From Thiodiazotropha sp040506275 (GTDB taxonomy: Bacteria; Pseudomonadota; Gammaproteobacteria; Chromatiales; Chromatiaceae): DNA of 64,000 nucleotides. Of the stretch, positions 8,944-15,607 are shown one piece after another (within the stretch, counting starts at the first letter, position 1; each line of letters opens with the position of its first letter). The stretch is from positions 372,001 to 436,000 of the forward strand of contig JBEVXD010000001.1 in NCBI GenBank assembly GCA_040506275.1. The letters are read 5' to 3'. The notes beneath the pieces were generated by a model. The model saw nothing but the letters and a program-made list of their open reading frames with translations, was not told the origin of the DNA and ran no database searches. The position numbers were made by a program, and so were the translations under genes.

Positions 8944-9818
8944 AGCTCGGTCTGAGAGTCGCAGTTAATACACTGGTTGGTGCAGAGCAGGGTGTACCAG
9001 CGCTACTGAAACTTTTTGATGAGTATCAGATACAGGCCAGTTTTTTCTTTGCCACAGGCGCTGATAAAAGTGGCCGTTTGCTTGATAGGGGCAAGCAACC
9101 CTGGTATCCACATTTACCTCTGACATCCCGCTTATTTGGTCTGGTGTTGATGCCGCCTCAGATCTCCAGAGAAGCTGCGGAGATTATGCGCTCAGTAGCA
9201 GCGGCGGGACATGAGACCGGTATTCTATGTCATGATCGAGCCCGTTGGATAAAGGGCCTTGCTTATGCTGATGAACGTTGGACCCGGACAGAGCTCAATC
9301 GGGCGATCCATGACTATGTTTCAGTGTTTGGAGACCAACCAAAATCCATGGCCTCAGCAGGCTGGCAAACCAACCCACACTTGATTCGTCTACAGCAGGA
9401 AATGGGCTTCGACTACGCTTGCGATGTGCGTGGGAAAAGCGCTTTTATACCTGTTTTACAAGATATTGAATCGTCCTGTCCTCAACTACCAACAACGCTC
9501 CCGACTTTGGGTGAACTGCTGAACCAGGGGGGGGATATCACTCTTAAAAATGTCCATGAGTATTTGTATGCTGAGAGTCAGCACATCCTGCCCTATGGGC
9601 ATGTCTATGCCTGTGATGCTGAGATGGAAGGTATGACCTACCTTCCTGTCATGGAAAAGCTAATAGTCATGTGGCGGAATATGGAAGAGGGTATACAGCC
9701 GTTGCAGACCTTTATCGAGGGTGAAAAAAAAGCGCACCTGAATAAACATCAAATTGGTTGGGACACTCATTCAGAGGCTAAGGTTTACCATGCAACACAA
9801 AGTATACAACAGCCTTAA
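8940..9818 (+). CDS. ArnD-like polysaccharide deacetylase, predicted inactive
   Basis: About 292 residues that align along the whole length with ArnD, the formamido-arabinose-undecaprenyl-phosphate deformylase, as I remember its sequence. Shared blocks include 'GLR', 'EGVP/EQGVP', 'QAS.FF..G.D..GR', 'AGW' plus 'DCRG/DVRG' and 'PTLPT'. However, the metal and catalytic motifs are gone: the N-terminal DxD is AVN, the HxxxH is LxxxR ('GILCHDRARW'), and the C-terminal HAEVEG is DAEMEG. Hydrolysis is therefore unlikely, and a binding or structural role is more probable. The gene starts inside the trhP stop codon. No arn operon genes are nearby. The ArnD-related fold is confident; the function is unknown. 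Confidence 0.75.
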   Translation: MKLGLRVAVNTLVGAEQGVPALLKLFDEYQIQASFFFATGADKSGRLLDRGKQPWYPHLPLTSRLFGLVLMPPQISREAAEIMRSVAAAGHETGILCHDRARWIKGLAYADERWTRTELNRAIHDYVSVFGDQPKSMASAGWQTNPHLIRLQQEMGFDYACDVRGKSAFIPVLQDIESSCPQLPTTLPTLGELLNQGGDITLKNVHEYLYAESQHILPYGHVYACDAEMEGMTYLPVMEKLIVMWRNMEEGIQPLQTFIEGEKKAHLNKHQIGWDTHSEAKVYHATQSIQQP

Positions 9819-10121
9819 ATCACTGGTGATTTGATACAAATAATTCAATCAGGTCTGTAAATGGTTTTTCTGCATCAGAAACATTTTTTTATTGCTACGG
9901 CATATTAGGGGAACCTCAGAAGAGCAGAACCTGGACAGTCACCGTTTGTTTGCTAAATATGATTAAGCGTTTGGTTGTCCTAGGGGAATTCCTGAATATT
10001 CTCACTATTTAAATAATAATTATTTCTTAATCCTAACTTTTGAATATAGATGCCTCTGAACTAAAAATCCGCAAACATTATCAGATTGGTTTGTTTATTC
10101 TCAGTAACAGGAGGTGACAAT
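9819..10121. other. Intergenic region before the AraC-type regulator
   Basis: About 300 bp. Apart from the weak terminator near its left end, it is AT-rich, especially 9990-10080, and probably holds the promoter of the AraC-type gene. No coding frame or clear operator is visible. Confidence 0.45.
9867..9890 (+). terminator. Possible rho-independent terminator
   Basis: TTTCTG (9867-9872) pairs with CAGAAA (9876-9881) across a 3-nt loop, followed two bases later by seven Ts. It lies 48 bp after the ArnD-like gene. The stem is short and AT-rich, so this is tentative. Confidence 0.4.
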
Positions 10122-11012
10122 ATGAAACAGTCAACAGCAGACAGCTACCGGCAACGTGTCATTAAGGTGATTGAGTATATTCATGATCACTTGGATGAAG
10201 ATCTTACTGTTAATGTTCTGGCCGATGTCGCATTCATGTCTCCCTACCATTTTCATCGCATCTATCGTGAGATGGCTAGAGAGACTCTGAATGCGACTAT
10301 CAGACGTCTGCGCCTCCAAAGAGCGGCTGTTGAGTTGATCAAATCAGCCAAGCCAATTGTCCGCATAGCCACGTCTGCATCATATGGGAGTCCTGAGGCT
10401 TTTAGTCGTGCTTTCATTCTTCAGTTTGGTGAATCTCCAACAGATTATCGAATTACCAGACGAGATAGGGGTAGTAGGGCAGATGAGCCCTTTGTGGTTA
10501 TGTTGCCTACTGATATAGAGGAGTATTGTGAAATGTATTCTGTTGAAATTATTGATTTGGAACCTATCGGTATCATTGGTTATCCCCATCAGGGTGACTA
10601 CATGGAGATCGGGCGTACCTTTGAGAAGATTTTTGTTTATGCTTCAAGCAACAATCTGTTGAGTGATAAGACTCGATCCATTGGTCTCTATTACGATGAC
10701 CCTAAGACTGTAGACAAGCAGATGCTAAGATCATTTGCCGCAATATCTATTCCTGAAGATGGAGGTATGCCAGAGAATGGGGAAACACCTGAGCGTAGTG
10801 AAATCCCAGGTGGAACCTGTGCCAGTTTATTATTTAAAGGGTCATATGCTGAACTAGAAAAGCCCTATGATTGGTTGTTTGGACACTGGTTACCTCAAAG
10901 TGGCTATGAAGCTTCAGATTTTCCACCATTTGAAGAGTATTTGAATGATCCTAAGAGTACTCCGCCAAACGAGCTGCTTACTAGAATCAACTGTTTTGTA
11001 TCCAAGAGATAA
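10122..11012 (+). CDS. AraC family regulator with GyrI-like effector domain
   Basis: About 296 residues. ATG 10122 is preceded by a very strong AGGAGGTG ribosome site, so the longer frame from TTG 10086 is rejected. The N-terminus holds two AraC-type helix-turn-helix units: 'LTVNVLADVAFMSPYHFHRIYR' region and 'IATSASYGSPEAFSRAFILQFG'. The C-terminal ~150 residues match the GyrI-like/SOUL small-molecule binding domain ('IIGYPHQGDYMEIGRTFEKIF'). This is the SbmC-Rob architecture, with DNA binding first and ligand binding second, common in multidrug or toxin-response regulators. No obvious target gene lies next to it. The inducer is unknown. Confidence 0.88.
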   Translation: MKQSTADSYRQRVIKVIEYIHDHLDEDLTVNVLADVAFMSPYHFHRIYREMARETLNATIRRLRLQRAAVELIKSAKPIVRIATSASYGSPEAFSRAFILQFGESPTDYRITRRDRGSRADEPFVVMLPTDIEEYCEMYSVEIIDLEPIGIIGYPHQGDYMEIGRTFEKIFVYASSNNLLSDKTRSIGLYYDDPKTVDKQMLRSFAAISIPEDGGMPENGETPERSEIPGGTCASLLFKGSYAELEKPYDWLFGHWLPQSGYEASDFPPFEEYLNDPKSTPPNELLTRINCFVSKR

Positions 11013-11158
11013 GATGTAAGCAGTGCATGCCTATCAAATAAAAAAATGTAAGCTGATGGGTATGCTGTCTATTGTATAGTTCGATTTGCTACGATAGCTC
11101 TATTAAAAACTATCACTACTCTCCCGCAATTCTTTTTACTCCAGAAACTAGCTTAAAT

Positions 11159-11423
11159 GCCCCTCTCCCCCGGCCCCTATCCCGCAAGGGGCGAGGGGAA
11201 TAAACGATCTCCCAGTTGTAAAAAGCCCCTCTCCCTTTATGGGAGAGGGGTTGGGGAGAGGGTGTGCGCGAAGCGCTTAATGAACCTGAAGCCTATGCAG
11301 CACGATTCGGTCAATCCTCGTAGTATTGAGTAATGGTGAAGATGTTGGTGTTGATGAATGCCCCCTCTCCCCCGGCCCCTCTCCCGCAAGGGGCGAGGGG
11401 AGTAAACGATCTCCCAGTTGTAC
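11159..11423. repeat. Intergenic direct repeats with GGGAGAGGG-type palindrome
   Basis: Two near-identical copies of a ~64-bp unit lie at about 11159-11220 and 11359-11422, differing by one indel and two substitutions. Each contains a hairpin of CCCCT..CCCGCAAGGGGCGAGGGG type and ends in the same tail, ACGATCTCCCAGTTGTA. Between them, 11225-11264 is a further palindrome with CCCCTCTCCC pairing GGGAGAGGGG. C/G-rich palindromes of this sort recur between genes in many proteobacteria. The block sits in the 577-bp gap (11013-11589), where I see no gene. Confidence 0.8.
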
Positions 11424-11589
11424 ATTCCCCTATTTTTCAACTCTGATGATTTGTGTTTTCAGCCCCTCATCCTGTGTTGCGTAAGGCTCAAACCTCACTC
11501 TACAAGACAAACCATGTATGATTAAGCAGTTAATGCAATAATGATCTAAGTTAATGGGAGAGTAGTGAAAATTATTACGAAATAATGAT

Positions 11590-12036
11590 ATGAAGATACA
11601 AGTTAGAAATTTGATTGCTTTCTCAATTATATTGCTTCAGTTAAGTACAGTTAATGCTGAGATTTTTAAGTGGTCTGATGAGCAAGGAAAGGTTCATTTT
11701 TCTGATAAAAAGCCTGCACATCTTGAATCCAGTGAAGTTAAGCTAAAAATCAACACTATCAAAAGTGTCAGTTATGACAAATCTATTTTTAATTTAGGTA
11801 AAAAAGTGTTGATTTATACAACAAGCTGGTGTGGATATTGTGAAAAGGCCAAGCGTTATTTCAAACGGGAAAAAATAAAATATACCGAATACAATATTGA
11901 GAAAAGTCGAAAAGGTAAAAGGCAATATCTCAAAATGGGCGCAACAGGTGTCCCTGTGATTCTCGTTGGTAAACGTCGTATGAATGGATTCAGTGAAAAG
12001 GGATTTGAAGAAATATATAAATCTACTAATCCGTAG
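11590..12036 (+). CDS. Secreted DUF4124-glutaredoxin fusion protein
   Basis: 148 residues. A signal peptide (residues 1 to ~23, ending 'STVNA') is followed by a DUF4124 module ('EIFKWSDEQGKVHFSDKKP', about 24-42) and then a glutaredoxin domain. That domain carries the redox motif CGYC ('YTTSWCGYCEKAKRYF'), the cis-proline 'TGVPVILV' and 'GFSEKGFEEIY'. It should be a periplasmic thiol-disulfide protein; glutaredoxins are normally cytosolic, so the exported location is notable. DUF4124 is a short module seen at the N-terminus of many gammaproteobacterial envelope proteins, with unknown function. The gene is AT-richer than its neighbours and stands alone, ending at a strong bidirectional terminator. 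Confidence 0.85.
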   Translation: MKIQVRNLIAFSIILLQLSTVNAEIFKWSDEQGKVHFSDKKPAHLESSEVKLKINTIKSVSYDKSIFNLGKKVLIYTTSWCGYCEKAKRYFKREKIKYTEYNIEKSRKGKRQYLKMGATGVPVILVGKRRMNGFSEKGFEEIYKSTNP

Positions 12037-12071
12037 CGTCTGGAAATACGGTGCTATAGGACAGCACCAGT

Positions 12072-12116
12072 AAAAACAGAGGCACGGAGATGCATCTTTT
12101 CCGTGACTCTGTTTTT
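12072..12116. terminator. Bidirectional rho-independent terminator
   Basis: A 16-bp stem with one mismatch (12072-12087 with 12101-12116), flanked by an A-run on the left and a T-run on the right, lies between convergent genes. It can end transcription of the glutaredoxin gene on the plus strand and of the long minus-strand block that finishes with the NadE-like gene. Confidence 0.85.
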
Positions 12117-12125
12117 TTATTTGTA

Positions 12126-13121
12126 CTATAGATCCAACTCTGGAATCGGTTCGATCAAATAGGGCTTGGCATGCAAGTAGTGTGTTGTTTTACGCTTGTT
12201 GTCTATATCCTGCTTGACGAACCGGGCTTGATCTTCTGAGATATTGAGCATTTCAGCCAATTCAACATCGGTGGCACCTCGGTTATGCGCCCACAACGCT
12301 TTGTCCATCTCCTGGTAGGGGAGGGCGAAATAGAACTCATCCTGACCCTGGGGCAGACTGTAGGTGTCTGTGGTGGGGATGGCGTCACAGATAGATTCTG
12401 GCAGTCCCAGATGTCTTGCCATGGCATAGACCTGGGTTTTATAGAGATGGGCGATCGGCTTTAAGTCAGCAGAGCCGTCACCGTTCTTTACAAAAAAACC
12501 CTGATCATATTCAAGTCGGTTGGGGGTGCCGATTACTGCATAGTTCAAACGGTCTGCATGGTAGTATTCGATGGTTTTGCGAATACGCTGTTTATAGTTA
12601 GTAGCGGCAACAATTTGCAGATACTCTCTAAGATCGAGACGCTTTTCATGCAGTTCACCTTGTGGATCCTGAACAACCAGCATGAAGTGGTTGACCTGTC
12701 CATCCATGCCACCCTTGATTACGATTTTGTTTTTCCAGCCATCGGTATACTCGGAGAAGGTCTTTTTGATCGCTTCATCGCGGGCGTCGTAACAACCGAT
12801 TGCCTCAAGGGTGGAGGCGATATTGTGTCGGGTACTCTCTACGCCAAGATGCTTGATCAACTGACTGCTGCGGGATTGTGTATCTTCTGCGGAATCCACT
12901 TCAGGGATCTGGATAAAGAAGCATTTCCCAGGACCAATTGCTCTGACAGCGAGTGCTGCAGAGACAGAGCTGTCAATACCACCTGATACGGCAACAACCA
13001 GTCCACGTTTTCTAAGTTTGCTGCGCAGGGCTTCCCGCATGGTTTCACAGATACGGTCAGCTTCTTGTTCGCGGTCGAAATTCAGGATTTCAGCTTCGTA
13101 CCGTTCTGAAAAGGATTGCAT
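12126..13121 (-). CDS. nadE: NAD(+) synthase-like ATP pyrophosphatase (divergent NadE)
   Basis: About 331 residues from ATG 13121, which follows a GGGGAG ribosome site; the longer frame (13169) is rejected. The N-type ATP pyrophosphatase loop SGGIDSS is at residues 46-52, and NadE signatures follow: 'VIGTPNRLEYDQGFFVKNGDGSADLKPI' region (positions ~197-223) and 'PTTDTYSLPQGQDE'. NadE adenylates nicotinate adenine dinucleotide and amidates it with ammonia. This protein carries an extra ~40-residue stretch around 122-165 between the pyrophosphatase core and the GTxNR motif that typical ammonia-dependent NadE lacks. Its place at the end of an AsnB-ACP-ligase-VOC operon makes a different acid substrate conceivable. 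True NAD synthase remains the default reading. Confidence 0.75.
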   Translation of the reverse strand: MQSFSERYEAEILNFDREQEADRICETMREALRSKLRKRGLVVAVSGGIDSSVSAALAVRAIGPGKCFFIQIPEVDSAEDTQSRSSQLIKHLGVESTRHNIASTLEAIGCYDARDEAIKKTFSEYTDGWKNKIVIKGGMDGQVNHFMLVVQDPQGELHEKRLDLREYLQIVAATNYKQRIRKTIEYYHADRLNYAVIGTPNRLEYDQGFFVKNGDGSADLKPIAHLYKTQVYAMARHLGLPESICDAIPTTDTYSLPQGQDEFYFALPYQEMDKALWAHNRGATDVELAEMLNISEDQARFVKQDIDNKRKTTHYLHAKPYLIEPIPELDL

Positions 13122-13177
13122 TCGTTTTCTCCCCTTGATTCTGTTTGTTTTCCGTTCGGTAGCCGACATTATGCCCG

Positions 13178-13594
13178 TTAGAGCGGATTACGCCTTTTGT
13201 CGGTATCGATGACTTCTATATTCAGTCCACCTGCAACATAGGCGAAGGCGATCAACTCATCGTCGAATGCTTCACCCGGTAGCGGGTCGGCTGTGATTCG
13301 TGCGCCTCGCTCAATCAGATCATCCATAGTCTGATTGACATCATCTGCTTTGAAGCAGAGATGGTGCAGGCCTTCTCCTCTCGATTTGAGGAAATTTGTA
13401 AGTGGAGATTGCGGACTGGCGGGCTGGATCAACTTGATGTCAAGTGAACCGGGCTTGCTGAAAAACTGAACCAGAACATCCTGTCTGGTGTTTTTCACAA
13501 TCTCTGTTTTTTCCTGGTACTGCAGGATTTCACAAAATCTTTTCTTGCTCGACTTAATAGATCTCACAGCGATGCAGACATGGTCGACATTCAT
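13178..13594 (-). CDS. VOC family protein, methylmalonyl-CoA epimerase-like
   Basis: 138 residues with the two beta-alpha-beta-beta-beta repeats of the vicinal oxygen chelate fold. Likely metal ligands are His5 in 'MNVDHVCIAV', the first His of 'GLHHLCFKADD', and Glu in 'GGLNIEVID'. The pattern resembles methylmalonyl-CoA epimerase and glyoxalase-type enzymes. It starts 2 bp after the acyl-activating enzyme, so it is part of the same transcript. It probably isomerises or otherwise modifies an acyl thioester or small carbonyl compound made by the cassette; this is inference from context. No propionate-pathway genes are nearby. Confidence 0.8.
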   Translation of the reverse strand: MNVDHVCIAVRSIKSSKKRFCEILQYQEKTEIVKNTRQDVLVQFFSKPGSLDIKLIQPASPQSPLTNFLKSRGEGLHHLCFKADDVNQTMDDLIERGARITADPLPGEAFDDELIAFAYVAGGLNIEVIDTDKRRNPL

Positions 13595-13596
13595 AC

Positions 13597-15135
13597 TTAA
13601 GACCCTTTCCCTTGCAGTTGGAATTTTTGAATCTTACCCGATGCGGTTTTGGGTAATTCTGAAATGAACTCAATGCTCTTTGGAATCTTATATATAGCAA
13701 GATTCTGTCTGCAATGACGCTGAATGACTTTTTTGTCACTATCATTTATATCTTTCGGCACCACGAAGGCTTTGATGATCTCACCCAGCATCTCATCAGG
13801 AATGCCTACAACAGCAACTTCCATAACGCTATCAAGTTCCTGTATCACCTCTTCGATCTCTTTCGGACTGATGCGATTAGCGCCGCTTTTGATCATGTCG
13901 GAAGAGCGGCCATCAATGTAGAGATAACCGTCACTATCTGTATGGGCCAGATCGCCGGTGTAGAGCCATCCATCTTTCAATACCTGGGAGCTCTTTTCTG
14001 TATCTCTCCAGTAACCCTGCATGATGTTTTTGCCGTAGGCGCAGATCTCGCCCGTCTCTCCGGACTTTGCAACATTACCTTGCTTGTCCCTGACCTCTAT
14101 GGTGGTATCAGGAATGGCGATACCGATAGAGCCTCGCTTATTGGTAATCTCATCCGGTGGCAGGTAGGTCAAGCGTGCGCTGGCTTCGGTCTGGCCGTAC
14201 ATGATGAAGATCTGGGTTTCTGGCAGTGCTGATAATAGCTTGTCAGTTAGGGTCGGTGCCATTGCACCACCGGCCTGGGTCAGATAGCGCAGGTTACTGA
14301 GGTCGAAGTCACCTAGATTGACGCGCCCCAGCAGCAGTGCAAAGGTCGATGGCACTCCAGAGAAACCAGTAACCTGTTCATTGGCGATTCTCTCCACAAC
14401 CCGGTGGGGGTAGACCAGGTTGTTCTCCAGTATAAGGGATGCACCTATAGCTAAATGGGTGTGCAGTACTGAGTTGCCATAGGAGTAGTAAAAGGGCAGT
14501 ACATTGAGGATGCTGTCCTGGTTGGTCAGTTGCAGATATTTTTGGATCGATTCAATATTTGCACTGAGGTTGCCATGACTGAGCGTTACCCCTTTGGGAC
14601 TCCCAGTGGTGCCAGATGTATAGATGATCGAGGCGAGATCTGTTGGTTTCAGTTCCAGACTAGGTAGTGAAGCCTGCTGTTGCAGCAATCTGCTCCAGGG
14701 TGTGAGACCGTCGACTGGTTCTTCCGATGAGGATTCACCGACACTGATCAGTTCTATTCCCTGTTCCAGGTTGTCTGCAATGCCAGAAAACTCCACATGT
14801 TTCTGATCTACAAACAGATATTTTGTCCCGGAATGGCTTGCCCAATTAAGGACATCCCTCGCTTTTGCCTGGGTGTTGAGCGCTACCGTGACGCCACCAG
14901 CAGCCCATATGCCGTAAAAAATAGCGGCATAGTTGGCAGAGTTGGTGACCACCATTGCGACTCTGTCGCCTTTTTTCAGACCCGCCTCAATGAGATATCT
15001 CGCCACTTGACCAGCTAATTCTGAGAGCTGCTGATAGGTACATTGCCGGGTTGCATCGGCAATGGCGAGCTTATCTGGTTGGGCTGCAGCAATCGATCTG
15101 AAGCGATCGATCAATGGCAACGCAGGTGTCGTCAC
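13597..15135 (-). CDS. Class I adenylate-forming acyl-CoA/ACP ligase
   Basis: 512 residues of the ANL superfamily. The P-loop 'YTSGTTGSPKG' is at 172-182, the A5-type motif reads 'IMYGQTEAS', 'YTGDL' is present, and the catalytic C-terminal Lys is about residue 501 in 'KTASGKIQKF'. All catalytic elements appear intact. The enzyme activates a carboxylic acid as acyl-AMP and loads it onto CoA or, more likely here, onto the adjacent acyl carrier protein, whose stop codon lies 1 bp upstream of this start. It resembles ligases found in exosortase-linked and other polysaccharide-modifying loci, but no exosortase is present. The acid cannot be predicted. Confidence 0.87.
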   Translation of the reverse strand: MTTPALPLIDRFRSIAAAQPDKLAIADATRQCTYQQLSELAGQVARYLIEAGLKKGDRVAMVVTNSANYAAIFYGIWAAGGVTVALNTQAKARDVLNWASHSGTKYLFVDQKHVEFSGIADNLEQGIELISVGESSSEEPVDGLTPWSRLLQQQASLPSLELKPTDLASIIYTSGTTGSPKGVTLSHGNLSANIESIQKYLQLTNQDSILNVLPFYYSYGNSVLHTHLAIGASLILENNLVYPHRVVERIANEQVTGFSGVPSTFALLLGRVNLGDFDLSNLRYLTQAGGAMAPTLTDKLLSALPETQIFIMYGQTEASARLTYLPPDEITNKRGSIGIAIPDTTIEVRDKQGNVAKSGETGEICAYGKNIMQGYWRDTEKSSQVLKDGWLYTGDLAHTDSDGYLYIDGRSSDMIKSGANRISPKEIEEVIQELDSVMEVAVVGIPDEMLGEIIKAFVVPKDINDSDKKVIQRHCRQNLAIYKIPKSIEFISELPKTASGKIQKFQLQGKGS

Positions 15136-15136
15136 A

Positions 15137-15382
15137 TTATTGGCTCTTACGCGCGATGAAAGCGACGATATTATTCACAGAGTCGAGGTTTTCAGGAACC
15201 ATCTCAGTGTCTTCAACCTTAAGGCTGAACTCGTCTTCCAGAAAGTAGATAACCTCCAGAATGCCGGTGGAATCGAGGATACCCTTATCAAGGAAGGAAT
15301 CCGTGCTATCCAGGGCTGCTTGGTCGTCGGTGAACAAATAGTTTTCCAGGATATAGTTTCTGATCTGAGCTTCTGCTGACAT
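15137..15382 (-). CDS. Acyl carrier protein
   Basis: 81 residues. The phosphopantetheine attachment site is Ser38 in 'GILDSTGILEVI', followed by the acidic helix 'YFLEDEFSLKVEDTEMVPENLDS' (positions 45-67) typical of ACPs. It differs from the fatty-acid AcpP consensus (DSLD), which points to a specialised carrier. It is translationally packed against the acyl ligase, its probable loading enzyme. The 225-bp region upstream is AT-rich and contains repeated TTAATTA words and an ACCTG/CAGGT inverted pair at 15496-15514, so this gene may have its own promoter separate from asnB. Confidence 0.88.
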   Translation of the reverse strand: MSAEAQIRNYILENYLFTDDQAALDSTDSFLDKGILDSTGILEVIYFLEDEFSLKVEDTEMVPENLDSVNNIVAFIARKSQ

Positions 15383-15607
15383 GGGTATTCCTAAAGTTCT
15401 AACAATTCGAAGATATGCGCATGATACTGTATCGAACTGTGCAAAAAAAACGTTAATTAATCACTTCTGTGCTGTCTTAATTAAGATGAGTTATTTACCT
15501 GACCACGAAACAGGTTCAGAACATGACAGATTAAGTGATCAGGTTTAAGCATATATCGGTTAATTATGGCTTTCCTGAAGTGTCCTGTAGATATCAGATG
15601 ACGCCAC

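Noticed and set aside
11159..11423. CRISPR array
   Set aside because: There are only two long units, spaced about 140 bp apart, with a palindrome between them; no regular repeat-spacer pattern and no cas genes.
13597..15135. RpfB (fatty acyl-CoA ligase of the Rpf system)
   Set aside because: It is 27 kb from the Rpf-like locus and tightly packed with an ACP, so a carrier-loading role fits better.
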